Positions 1-11,692 of a DNA stretch of 64,000 nt are shown in pieces. The first letter of the stretch is position 1; each line of letters starts with the position of its first letter. The translations under genes were made by a program, and so were the position numbers. Source of the DNA: Diprion similis (Eukaryota > Arthropoda > Insecta > Hymenoptera > Diprionidae); NCBI RefSeq assembly GCF_021155765.1, contig NC_060107.1, forward strand, positions 478,501 to 542,500. Reading direction: 5' to 3'. The notes under the pieces are model-generated. The model saw only the letters and a list, made by a program, of their open reading frames with translations, did not search any database and was not told the DNA's origin.

Positions 1-3000
1 GTTACCAAGGGGCCACTATCGTGCCGCGGCAAGTCGTATCTGTGCGCACCTCATACGCGGTTTCATGTTCGCAATGGGACTCATTGCTGGGCAAAGGTGC
101 TGGATAAGGGAATACACAGCAGCGCAAACTAGGTTCAAACATCACTCGTTTCACCGGCACTGGCATATACACCTCGGGTGAATAGCCCGCGAGTGTTGCA
201 TAGCGTGTAGGCGGTTAGAAGGGTAGTCAGGCATGTATGTGGGCAAACAGCTCAGGTATACTCGTCATATGTGTAATAGCGTCGGCCCGAAACCTACGAA
301 TAATATACCTGCCTAAGTAAGACTTTTCACCCGTGTATTAAAGGATACGCAAACAGGAGAAGAAAAGAGGGGGAAGCGCGATTACAGTAACGGCAAGGAT
401 ACGCCGAGGGAGGGTGGAGGAAGGCATGTAAAACACACGATGCTACCTAATACGAAGCGCATGCATCACAGCTCAAGCGAACACTTGAGTTATAACATTG
501 CCATGGACACTTGCCAGAGTAATATCAAAGTTTAAAGCTGCCCGCGTCGTTGACGCAGACCATCGCGAACCCCCCGCAGCTACACGATGGGGGCTGCCTA
601 CATATCTCGCCCCTATTCCCGTTTCTGTCCCCGCGGCTATCTGCCCGTTCTCTTCCTCCTACAGCAAACTTCTCTCGACTTCACCTCTATAGATCACGAC
701 CATTTAATGCGGCAGTAAGCTTCTGAATGATTAAATCGGTTTAAAAAATCCCTTTTTGGACGGCAGATGTTCAATCTAGATCGACTGTGGATTTCCGGTC
801 CGAAAATACCTATACGGAATGAAATTTCGAAACGACCTCGCAGAATCCTTATGGAAATTGGCTCCCGGTCGAATTTTCAGTATGTTCCGTACATATCCTT
901 CCGATATGATTTCACGTCCCTCTTGAAGCTGAGTAATTCTTAAAAATCGCGTGATCCATAGACAAAGAAATCCATACAACCCCCTTGTGAAGCCGTTTGA
1001 CCGGGAGGATATGTACTATAACATACATAACGACTGGGAACCGATTTCCATATGAAGAAATCTGTGCAGTCCTTTTCCCTACACCCTTCTCATGGGATTA
1101 CTGAAAATCTGGAAGCTAGATAAATTTGACGATAAATTTGCAGCAGCGGATTTTGATTGGGATACTTCATACCTGTGTACTCGGGTATTCAGACGCGTAG
1201 GCGAGTATTATAAACCAGGATCGAGAATTTCTTATTCCGTTCACAAAGCGGTGTAAGATATACGATTACGCGGTCTCGTTGTAATCTTGCGGTAATCTCG
1301 GTGTAGGCTCGCGGTACGCGTTGCATATTTAACGTCGCTCGGGGTAGTTGGGTAGCGACAGTTTTTGGGCCCGTTGGTAGCTACGTTCGTGTTACGAGGT
1401 ACCTGCCTATCTTCAGGGGGAGAAAGGAGGAGGACTTGACCGGTGAGCAGACCCTTGTCCGTTCAACCGGGGCCGAGGGATCGTGCAAGATTCGAATCAC
1501 GCTCGACTAATTAGTCGGGTAGTTGGCCGCTGGATGGTATTATAAATTGCACGTCGCACCCGACGACGTAACATATTTTTATGTCGCCTGGTCAAGGAAA
1601 CCATTGTAAGAAAGGGACTTTGACAAATGGAATGAATACGGAGTCGGTCGTGTCATTATTCTCCGAAAAGCACAAACTCTTAGACTGATCGATGAAACTG
1701 ATTTTAATTTACTCGTCATCGGCAGCTGATGGTGGTTGTATGGTAATTAAGATATTGCAATTTTTCAGCACTTTTCCAATTCGGTCGTTAGTCTTTTCCA
1801 AATTTTTTCGAAAAAACGTTTTCAATACGGATATGGCTCGTTCATTTTGAGTCACGCTGCATTTCTTAAAGCGGGAACATTCGATATGGACACCACGCAA
1901 ACGACAGTATTACGACCTGATATGCGTTTGGAGAAGTCATATCCACGCATTTGGCACGCCGCGCCACCCGGCTGTGGATGAATATATTTGCCATCGCGCT
2001 GAAGCATTTTGCAAGTCTTTATTGCTCGGCTTATTTATTTTTACCAATATTTATGACCGCAACGGGCCGAACGAGCCCACTATAAGCTGGATATAAAATA
2101 ACACCGAATTGCCTGGGAATACGTGTTAGATGCAGCGCCAAAAATGTCATTCTCGATCTGACAAATAACTGACGCCTCGACGTCCCCTATTCCTGCAGTA
2201 ATTTCATTATTCACGTTTGGACATATCGTCATTGGGTATTTTCATTCGAAGAAAAATACGGAAAAGAGGTAAACGAGCAGCCTGCCATCGCTTCCCGTAC
2301 TTCTGAGCCCTTGATCACCACGCCATGATTATACAATTCGCTCCGTTTCGGGCTCGCAAAATATACTCGGTTGGGAATATGAATTTCGAAAGAGGATGTA
2401 TAAGACGCGTATACCAACCAAACCGGCGCTTGGTGGGTTCCTTCGCGTTTCCGACGAGGGGATTGGAAGTTTTGTTAACGGGCCACTTCCGGTGACTACT
2501 TCCGTCTGGCTTAAGAGGTCGCCTCGCGTGATCCTCGAACGTTTCACCGACGACCCCCCAGTCCTCAACTCTACCCCGTGGAAGGAGCTCGCAGATCCGG
2601 ATAAATGATAATAATTGAGGAGTTTAAATACTTCGAAAGGTATACCTGCAATACCATGTCTGCCGCGTTTGAATGGTGAAAAACTCTATAGCGTTGCTTG
2701 TCGATTTTTACGGAGAACTCCGTCAGTTGCCAAAGATTCAAAATAATGGACCCAGATTTCTTTATTTCTATGTATTATATATTAATTTTCGTTGAACAAT
2801 TGTCAAACCACGACGAGAAAAATATGAATAATTGAGACAAATGCATGAACAGATTTGATTGAATAATTTATTACTCCCCAAAGACAGTTTGCCTTACCAA
2901 CGTTTTCAATTAATTTGCATGCTCGTCGCGCGGTTATTTCTTATGCCTGAATTGTCTACCACCGTGTTGCTTCCGATTGAATTTAAATTAATTTTTCTTT

Positions 3001-3152
3001 TCCCCTCAGGCTCCACTTCTTAAGTTTACTTTATTCTTTAGAATCCTTTTGTTAAAATATATGTTGGCTCGCGAGGGTGAAACTTGTGATTTCAATAAAG
3101 GTGTATTTTATTTTAAAGATAAGAACCGATGTACCGAGAGGTTTTCTTGGGT
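1..3152. other. Intergenic, no gene recognised
   Basis: No open reading frame here is longer than about 80 codons and none resembles a family I know. The first 700 bases are somewhat richer in CpG than the rest and could be the promoter or 5' end of a gene to the left, but I see no exon I can support. Short frames at 1709-1900 and 2329-2608 have no recognisable domain. Confidence 0.5.
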
Positions 3153-3277
3153 TGTGTTCCGAAATTAACTGGTAGCCTTAAAAATTCCCTAGGACAGAGA
3201 CAGAGCTAATCACGAACTTGGCGGTGCAAAAGAGATAAAAGATTCATGACAGCACTGAGAATTAATATCGGAACGCA
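3153..3277 (-). mobile_element. 125-bp MITE, copy 1
   Basis: The element begins TGTGTTCCGAAATTA and ends TAATATCGGAACGCA, so its ends are imperfect inverted repeats of about 15 bases. It is the same length as, and similar over its whole length in inverted orientation to, the element at 11269-11393. The best conserved core reads CCCTAGGACAGAGACA, then AGCTA, and further on GAGATAAAAGAT. There is no coding capacity, so it would depend on a transposase supplied elsewhere. I cannot see a clear target duplication, so the superfamily is not assigned. Strand is arbitrary and marks opposite orientation to copy 2. Confidence 0.75.
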
Positions 3278-6200
3278 TCCTTAATAGGCGAGAGGTTATG
3301 GTTAACTGCTACTTGTCACCCGGTCGATTCTAGGGATTTTGTTGTTGTCGGTGAAAGTTGGCTTCAGGGTGCAAGCATGGACGTTAGCCAATCGAAATTA
3401 AGCAAGTTGAATCGCGCGCGTTTGTAGCAGGTCCTTTCAAGAAAACCTCTCGGTGTGCGCAAATTCTTTTTCGTTCTTTTCCCAAGCGTGGCTGTTTCTC
3501 TTCGTTATTTGTAAGATAAATCTTACGGAATGAGGGTTTGCGAGATCTCTCCCGGCACTTTGCACCCCTTCGGCATGTCTGCAACCCTCGGCAAAGACCG
3601 AGCGAGTAAATTTAAAGTATTCAGAGTCAAGATAGACCCGCCGTAAGAGGATCTAAGGAAATGATCCATGGAAGGATCGGGCGGATCCGAGAATATGTCA
3701 TGAAGGTAGGATGCACTCACTTTTCCCTACAGCGTCGTAGTCCGTAGAATGCCAGTTATGACCGTGCCTGGCTGGGCCCGTCTACCTAGTTGAGATTCGG
3801 GTCAGCAAGGGTTTGTCCTGCCCCTGGGGGGTTGCTGGACAAATTATCTCCCTCCCTCATCGCCCCCTCCTCTCGAAAGTCCGACGTCCTAATAGTGGCG
3901 CGACGCGGCGGGACTGCCAACGGAAACATTCCCTGCAGAAATGTAAGTTCAAACGCTTTTCAAACAATTACGCAACCCCCGTCTGCCTCAGGTTTTATCC
4001 CTGCGTTCCACAAGAAAAATTAATCGGTCACGCGAACGATGCCGAGCTTCGATTTTACCAAGTTCATTTCAATTTACTTATTACCGGAAATCCATGTAAA
4101 TAATCTGTATCACGAGTCTCAGCTTCCAAACTATACTTATATTTCGGACCAGGGGTGAAATCCTGGGACATTTGCTGCTACTTAAGAATGACCAAAAGTA
4201 ATCGATTAAATCGATTATTTTTTCCCTATAAATCGAATATGATCGATTATATTTCAAACTCGACTAATCGACTGAGTCGATTATTGTTCCTTCACAATCG
4301 GTTTTTGATTTTTACTACCATGAACGGTGCAATACAATATAAATTTATGTAATTAGACTATCGATTATCATCATTGTCTTATTTACGAAATACATGTCTG
4401 ATATAATAAGTAAAAGATCAATGAATATTTTCACCGGTAATTGAAAAATATTTCGAATCAAACTATAAATTATCAAAAAACTTATCCGCTATTAAGACTA
4501 TATAGTATATATTGAAAGTTACGAAATTTTGGTTTCAAATTCAGCGTTTCAAAAAAATACGAAATAATCGATTAATCGATTTATTTATATCGATTCAATC
4601 GAGATCTTTTCGATTGTTTTTTTTTGTGGACTCGACCAATCGATCCATCGATTATTTTGAGCTTACTATTAGTGGCCTTCGAGTGCTGAGAGTCGAAGCT
4701 GAGTTCCACCGGAAGTCAGATAGGTTGCGTAGATCGAACGGTGACTTCTGGATCACGGAGTCGATCATTGCGACATAATTTTAGGTGTAACTACTCTTGA
4801 CTCGAAACCATGTATAGTAAAGGTAGGAATGGACTGTGTAAAGGATTTGAGCTTCTCTACAGCGGCGGTGATCAATATTGGTGTCTGCGCGAGCAGAGTC
4901 AACAGCTGAATACAAATGATTCACTTATATTTTTAGTTTCTAACTTCGCAGGCTGCGACATCTTTATATGTTTGTATCACCGCATTATCGTTACACGAAT
5001 ATTAATGCTGTCATGCTAATTTCAAAACACTGAAATGTAACAACACCATTCCATTCTCGAGATATTCGAGATTTGGGTTAATTTGTGGATTCAACACGGA
5101 TTCAAGCAAAAAACATTTCAAGAAGAATATGTAGAATTTTCCTGCAGCACTCTCGCGATGAAAATAAATGGTTATTTTACTGAACGTAGTTGGGGCTGAG
5201 CATTAATGGTAAGGACGTACCATCTACGAGAGGCAATTATATACTCGTCTCCAGCTTGATCCGATTCCGTCTGATAGCTGCTGAATTTTTTATCACTTCA
5301 TATTCTTCAACTTTCTCATTGCAGCCTTCGTACCGAGTTCTGCTTTAATGCTCAGTATTATACATGTGTCAGCGTCAGATCCAAGACAAACAACGTTTTC
5401 GAATGAATAATTCATTCGCAATTAGGAACGTGGGAATAGAGTCGATAAAAGTCTGTCCGTTGACTGCTGGCTTGCTCGTAGCGTCGAAAAATCAATTCAA
5501 TACACCATAGCATGTACAGAGAATAAAGTAATCTTGTAGAAATCGTTAGGTTGTCCGCACCTTTGCGGAAAATGCAGCTGCATCCGGGAGCCTGCGATGC
5601 TTAAGCGAATTCGAAATCGAGCCGAAAGTTGAATCAAGTTCGCATCTTGAATACGCGATTGGTTTGAATACCATCTGCACTCTTCGTTTGGCTCCGATGC
5701 CAAAATCGTTTCGAAAATGAGAATCTCGAGCTACACCTTCGCTGATCCCGTTCAAAATTCAAACCCACTCTTGTTGCAGATGGTACACCGATATACAATC
5801 GGCATTTTATGTCGCCAGCTTATACTGTTAACGTATCAACTATGAAACGAAATTGGGATTCTTAACTTAAAATTGAAACACGCTGCTCCATAAACATGCG
5901 TGAATTAATTTTTATTCTTTTCTTGAGTTTCTAATTCGAAAACGGATTAGTTTTTTCACCCTGTTCATATATCTTGTACGTACATAATTTCTAACATAAT
6001 TTCCGTTCGGTGAAATTAACCCGTGTTAAAAGTCTTGCAGAAGGGTTTACTTTCTGGAAATCTTAGGAGATTCGAGTATATTTGAAGAAGTGGATGGAAT
6101 AGGCTGCAGTTTAAAGTTTCAAGCGTTAGAGCGAAACTGGCTTCGTCCTAATAGTCAAAGTTCTCAGTGCTTCCTGGCTTTTATTATTTTATATTATATT

Positions 6201-7077
6201 TCGGGTCTTGTAGCGGCAAGTTTTCTCGAGATAACAGAAAATTGTATCTCTCTACCAGTATACATATACCTATATACGCGTAATATGCATATAGGTTTAA
6301 ACTTAAACAACCGCAGTTAGATTCGAGAAAAGTTTCGTACTCCCTCTGCAAGTACAAATTGTGAATATCTATACATATGCATACATATCTTAATAGGTAT
6401 ATGTATGTCGGTATACATAACATCTACTTGTTTCCAGTCTGAAATTTTAATCCCGCATAATTTATTGTTCCTGCGGTTGGGAGAAAATCAGTGAAGTTTG
6501 TACGTGAGTTCAGGTATCAAATTAGATCTAATTGATGATGATAACGTACGGTGGGTGAGGGTTGGCTAGAATTCAAGCTTTTGTTGGTTACTTTTATCTG
6601 AAAAGTCGACATGCTGTGAATATGTAGAAAAATTCAGAGTATTCGGTTGTCCTGGGTAGATAGTGCGAAAAGTTGGTGCACCTTTTCAGTACTGAAGTAA
6701 CTTTACTTGTTAGCTGACGAAAAAAAAAATTCGCCGACTACGGAATACAAGTTGTATATAATATTATTACGTGTTTATTTTTTTTTCACGTATGTTAATT
6801 ATGTGAAAAGATAAAATCGAAGTGAGCTAGCATGACGTACTTTTTGCGTTATTTGCTCTAAAAGAAGATTATATCATCGCATGAGATGAAAGGGGACTAA
6901 CGGGAATAATAACTGGGATAAGTGAATTATGCATCATTAAACGAGTACGAATGTATTTTGCATCAGAATAGAATGAATAACAATGTATGAGTCTTATTAT
7001 GGATATTTAATTTCATTCTCTTTCTGCGCAAGTTTAAAGTACATACACAGAGTATTTACATAAAAATATACATCTGC
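3278..7077. other. Intergenic, mostly AT-rich
   Basis: No gene is supported. It contains the ATCGAT palindrome cluster (listed separately), a TA-rich alternating purine-pyrimidine stretch around 6250-6420, and scattered poly-T runs near 6720 and 6780. The 3' untranslated region of the URM1 gene, which is on the minus strand and ends at 7078, should lie in the last few hundred bases. Confidence 0.5.
4195..4660. repeat. Two clusters of ATCGAT palindromes
   Basis: Eight ATCGAT palindromes fall in two clusters, about 4198-4290 (three) and 4563-4655 (five). The clusters look like a diverged direct repeat: each starts with TAATCGATTAA followed by another TCGAT and ends with ACTCGAC, then AATCGA, then TCGATTATT. 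ATCGAT is the core of DREF/BEAF-type sites in Drosophila, but a decayed microsatellite or transposon end is equally possible. Confidence 0.5.
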
Positions 7078-8032
7078 TCAACCTCCGTGTAGAGTGGAAA
7101 TGAAAAGAACGGTATCTCTGGGCTTTAATTTGTACTCTCCTTGTCCCTGTAGGCATAAAATAATTTTTACGACTCCGAAATTAATCACTGTGCTTAGAAC
7201 AATGAATTGAAATTTTTTATTTTCACATCACAAATTCGATTTTAATTCCACACTTATCATAATGTTACAATTTTAATCATTGTAATATTTATCTCTGTCA
7301 TGCTCTTCTTTGATCTATTTTTCGAATGAAAAATTAATCTAAACTTTTGTCTAGCTAAAAAAGCTAATTTTATCTGATGTAAAAATTGGAAGGGTTTCAT
7401 AAAACTTTTGCACTGAATTTAAATTTTCCATTTCTGAAACCTATCAAATGTTGCCATAAAATATCTTACCAACAATTCCCAGTCCTCGTCATTGACAAGC
7501 ACGAGAATCCCAGGTCGTCTGTAAAAAATTATTTTGAATTTGGTGTTGCAAACAATATTTAAAAAAGTAATTTGCACGGTTATAAAATATTCACAAATTC
7601 AGTAGTCTCGTCTTGATCTACGTTGCTCGATATAATTGATAATGCAAAGGTACGTACTTATATACTTACACCGTATCGCCAAGTAGAAATAATTCTGGTC
7701 TATCTCTGAGGAGGTTGTCTCGGATCCAAAACAGCAAGAGGCGTAGAGTCCCTGCATAAAATAGAAATTACTGTGAATTCGACGAACAAATGAATATTAC
7801 GTCAGAATGAATTGGACCAAATTTGAGAGGACGGAAACTCACACTCCTTGTCACCTGGCAGGTTGAGCTCATTCTTTTTTTTCTCGAACAGCAACTCGGC
7901 GCCCCCGCTAGTAGGACAAATTTTAAAAATCACATGGATTAGAGGTTATGTCACCGGCTAACCTATTACCAGGTAGTTTCATCTTCACCTAAACTCAACG
8001 GTTATTGATAGATCTTTACCACCGGATGTCAT
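7078..8032 (-). CDS. Urm1: Ubiquitin-related modifier 1 (URM1), five exons
   Basis: Coding exons in transcription order are 7989-8032, 7843-7907, 7670-7751, 7470-7518 and 7078-7146. All borders are GT/AG and phases agree, giving 102 residues, close to the usual 99-101. The protein has the family core (GGAELLF near the start, WIRDNLL, RPELFLLGD, then RPGILVLVNDEDWELL) and ends in TLHGG, the diglycine tail that the E1-like enzyme Uba4/MOCS3 thiocarboxylates. URM1 is a sulphur carrier for 2-thiolation of wobble uridine in Lys, Glu and Gln tRNAs with the Ctu1/Ctu2 enzymes, and is also conjugated to proteins under oxidative stress. The ATG at 8032 is the only start in frame before the first splice donor. 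It lies about 630 bases downstream of the BTB gene on the same strand, with no sign of a shared transcript. Confidence 0.93.
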
Positions 8033-8664
8033 TATGGATCACATGAAAATTATCTGGCAAGCAGCCTCAACGACAGAGTATCTTAGTAAGTTTCGTATCT
8101 TCAATAACAAGGACTAAATTCACGCGGCGGAATAAAGGAGCAACAGCGGCTGAAATGGCTGAATGGATTTCATATTGAATGGCTGGTCCCTCATTCTTTG
8201 TTTTGTAACGCCTGTGGAACTGTCACGCCGCCTGTATCGCCGAGACCGTTGATATAAATACGTTAACCGAGTTGCATATAATACGGCGGATCCCGTTTAA
8301 TCCGACCGCAGATTACTCTGCTTTTCATTAAGCTGTTGACTAATGGTCCAGAAAATGAAGGAAGTAGTGACATCATTTGTGGGTATTAATGTATTTACGT
8401 ATAGTAATATTGAATAATTATAAAATAGTATGTACACACAATTTATATACACAAAATATGTTACCTTTATTAATGAAACTATAATAGAACAGAATCTATG
8501 GTAATCCAGAGGTGGCATTTATAATGCAATACGTCTTAATCAATTCCTGTATCGCGATTAATTCAACAATAGTCAACGCCGTTTCTGGATTATTTACAAT
8601 AAATATACACCTAATTCGAATATGGCAGCAAGAGCGGACACTACATCTGCACTGCAGAAATGTG
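8033..8664. other. Intergenic: URM1 upstream / BTB gene 3' flank
   Basis: Nothing coding is seen. The right part should hold the 3' untranslated region of the long form of the BTB gene and the left part the URM1 promoter, which lacks an obvious TATA box. Confidence 0.45.
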
Positions 8665-9006
8665 TTAACTTTCACTGTGAGTATAATTTGAGCTGTCTTC
8701 AATGTCCAGAGCGCAGGGTACGTATTCCTGGGTAGAATCCTGAAATAGTAACAAACATTTCCTCTCATTTGTTGCCTCTATCAGTATTGAATACACAGTC
8801 ACCCATCATATGCCACACCGCGGAAGATCGGATGAAAAATTGATCCAACGAATACAGTGCAATAACTAATAACTCACCGAACTTACTATTATTTCGGTAC
8901 CTTCTTCCAAGTTGAGCTCGTCTCCGTCATCAGTCGTTAAAATTATCACTGAATCCTCGGGTATCCCGTTTTCGTTGATGTACGTTATCGGTATTTCTGA
9001 AGTTAC
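8665..9006 (-). CDS. Alternative 3' coding exons of the BTB-Pipsqueak gene
   Basis: Two further exons lie downstream of the stop of the main transcript. The first runs from 9006 (after TTCACAG) to a donor at 8887 or, nine bases on, 8878. It reads VTSEIPITYINENG, then EDSVIILTTDDGDE, an acidic, hydrophobic segment. The second, 8665-8739 after TATTTCAG, reads DSTQEYVPCALDIEDSS and stops after HSES. Both are in phase 0 with each other. The last exon of the main form offers no good phase-0 donor, whereas exon 4 (ending 9602, phase 0) does. So these exons probably form an alternative C terminus reached by skipping 9114-9461, replacing the third (C-terminal half) and fourth HTH repeats. This is inferred from phase only. 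Confidence 0.6.
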
Positions 9007-9113
9007 CTGTGAACGTGAAACGGCAACGATGATGTAACGTTTAAACAAATCATTCCGTAGGATTACTTAAATTTTGCGCAAACAACACCAAGAAAACTGG
9101 TATCAATAAATAG

Positions 9114-10910
9114 TTATGGCACGTTACGTGCCTCACAGTACGCAAATTCAGGTTCCTGTTCTTTATGGTCAGACAAATCGTTCAAATCCTCTGATTTGTG
9201 GTTACCCTCCTCGTCTACAGATCGGTTCGGCTTTTTTCCATCTTGCTGTAATCTTCTCCATATGGTTGTTTTCGGGATATGGTAAGTCATCGATGCTGCA
9301 GCCTGTGACATTTTTCCACCCCTGCAAGCAGCCACTGCTTGCTCTAGTCGAGACTTTTTCAAATCTTCGTTTTCAGTTTTCCGTTTTTTCCAGAACGACA
9401 AAGGAAGCTTTCCTTCATCCACCAATCTTGCTTTGTCTCTGAACAAGGTGGTTTTTGGAATCTGAAATGGCAATTTTCTTTGTTACTTGACTGTGAGAGG
9501 AGAGAAGAGACTAATTCTAGCAATATATGGAAAAAGCATTTCTTAATCATTCGTTACTTCCACTGTTGGGTATATTCATTAAGAATCAAAAGCACGCGTA
9601 CTTGAAATTGAAGAGACACTTTTGTGAGATTTTCACCTCTTTCCAAAGCTTTAACTGCGGCTTCTCTCTTATCCGCATCATAAGATTTTTTCATTTCTGT
9701 CCGTTGACCAAGAATCTGGCAACCTTCTTTCTGAATCCTCCGCCATAGCACAGTTTTTGGAATGCTAAATATTTCTGATGCCTGCTGCAAGCTTGAACCC
9801 TCTGTAATTTAATAATTAAAGTAACATAATAACCATAATTTAATTATTCTCTGAACATTACACTCGAAAACAAATTATTTCTGCTCACCCAAAACAGCAT
9901 TTATCGCTGCCTTCATACATTCTGCCGAATACTCATTTCTCGAAGCATTCAGATGGAGTCCTAAGGCTTTAGCTCGCATATACAAAGTAGAGCGCGGTAT
10001 ACCATGACTAGTTGCAGCCTCGACTAAGGTATGCCCTGTTTTGAGATCGTTTATCGCAGCCATGAGCATGTCTTCGCTATAGTCTTTCTTGGACGAATCC
10101 CGTCTCCGCTTCCTTTTGGGACAAGTCATGGCTGTATTACTTTGCTCTATCGGATTATCAACACTTTCAAATTCTTGTTCCAATGTATTGAATTCTTGTT
10201 CTTCAGCCTCGTTAAGCTCGCTGAATGATTCAACCGTCTCCTCGCTGAGATCCTCACCGCAAGTCCCAGTATCACTCTCATCCAAACCATCTATCTGTAA
10301 TGTGGTCAGCGTTTGTTTGTCGTTACAGGGAAATTGAGATGTAAAGTGAAACTCACCTCCATAAGACCTCGTATTTTTAAAGAATGGGCGGTATCGAGCA
10401 GGCTCCCTATATTATCCACAGGTATGCTGACCTCTCCATTGTAAATAAAGTCTACGATAGAGCGAACATCGTTGGCAGATACATCGCTGAGTATGATTGT
10501 AGGTGAATCCTCGTTTACTTGATTTAGAATTTCCTAAAAGTATTTCATTTCGGCATAACGAAGTAACTACGATTGTCAAACTCATATTAGATGTGAAATA
10601 TTTCGTCTCAAGGGAGTTACGACTTGCGTAACGCTGATCAGGAGACACGAAATGTTCAGAGGAAGGGGTTAACGTGGGTTTGTTTACAGAATGCGCTTAG
10701 TACTTGGAACAAGGTGCTACAGGCGGATAATACGATGCGATGTGCATGAATCTTGTGCCCGTCAGCAGAAATGGTAACGTCCACCATGCAATTCTCGTCT
10801 AGTAGCTGACGAACAACGCATGGTACGTGGCTCCCGTAGTCGCTCCATTTGAAACAGTAGCTCTGCGAAATCCCAGGCTGACTCGGAGGAGGACTGGCAG
10901 CCTCGGACAT
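9114..10910 (-). CDS. BTB domain protein with four Pipsqueak-type HTH repeats
   Basis: Exons in order are 10704-10910, 10357-10533, 9889-10294, 9602-9801 and 9114-9461, with all phases agreeing, giving 445 residues. Residues about 18-125 are a BTB/POZ domain: YCFKWSDYGSHV, then VDVTISADGHKIHAHRIVLS, then SDVSANDVRSIVDFIYNGEV. An acidic linker (about 130-180) is followed by a basic patch PKRKRRR at 187, a likely nuclear signal. Four psq helix-turn-helix repeats follow at about 199-240, 247-289, 302-345 and 364-403, each with the hallmark IP(R/K)(S/T)T near its recognition helix. In this family BTB mediates dimerisation and psq repeats bind DNA, often GAGA-like sites, so the protein is probably a nuclear transcription or chromatin factor. 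The ATG at 10910 gives the usual short N-terminus. Four repeats resembles Pipsqueak itself, but the linker is much shorter, so I give no symbol. Confidence 0.88.
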
Positions 10911-11692
10911 GCCGTTTCAAATTCGTTTCGCGTTTCGTTTCGATTCCAATTTTTCGCACGACCTTCGGTCGTTGGAAGTATGCCTAGATTCTTAACACCA
11001 CCGGAACTTGGAACGGAACTACCGACACAGAACTGATAGCAGCGTAGAACCGCCCGAACGATAAAACCCTGACGACCATAAAGACCGCCAAGGAGGATAA
11101 CGGGATTTTCTGAAACGAGCAGACCTCTTGAGGCTACGACTAACTATATGGTGGTGCAAGAGTTGCCTATATTTAGGTGCATTCACGTTTTCAACTCTGA
11201 AGTTAGTAACGTTATCGTAACGAAAGATTGCAAGGAAATAACTATTTTCTTAATTTTACAATATTAGATGCGTTCCGAAATTAGCTCTCGGTGCTGGCAA
11301 CGATCTTTTATCTCTCTTGCGCTGCCGAGTTTGTGACTAGCTTTGTCTCTGTCCTAGGGATTTTATTGCGCTGCTAGATAGTTTCGGAACGCACTCAAAA
11401 TTTCAAGGCACTAGATTTCGAAATATGAGTGTGTTTTGTTTTATTACCTTTTACTGAATAACAGATAATTCTAAAATCGTGGTAAATAACGGTTTTTTCT
11501 CAGCATGAATCGTTACGGTAACGTTACTAACTTCAACATCATTCATCCACCGACTTATTCCCACCACTCTACGGACATAAATTCGTGCATGCGTGTGAAA
11601 GGTTGGAGGTTATGAAATAGAAACATAAACAATCGACCTGTCATTTGGAGCACAGTCTTAAGATTGGATAAATTACGACTTGCGATTGAAAA
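10911..11692. promoter_or_regulatory. Divergent promoter interval (BTB gene / SANT gene)
   Basis: The BTB gene reads leftward from 10910 and the SANT-like gene rightward from 11693, so this 782-base interval must contain both 5' ends. It is interrupted by a MITE (11269-11393). The string CGTAACG(T/A) near 11210-11225 recurs in inverted form near 11515-11530 (GTTACGGTAACGTTAC), which could be a shared protein-binding site. No TATA box is evident on either side. Confidence 0.5.
11269..11393 (+). mobile_element. 125-bp MITE, copy 2, in a divergent promoter
   Basis: It starts TGCGTTCCGAAATTAG and ends TAGTTTCGGAACGCA, with inverted termini of about 15 bases. Its reverse complement aligns along its whole length with the element at 3153-3277, including the core CCCTAGGACAGAGACA. 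The length is exactly the same. Flanks show no convincing target duplication. It has no coding capacity. Confidence 0.78.

Noticed and set aside
1440-1515. Possible tRNA (GATTCGAATC resembling a T arm)
   Set aside because: No matching acceptor stem, D arm or anticodon arm could be laid out around it.
2329-2608. Overlapping frames on both strands of 70-79 codons
   Set aside because: No similarity to a known protein and no plausible splice partners; likely chance in a less AT-rich stretch.
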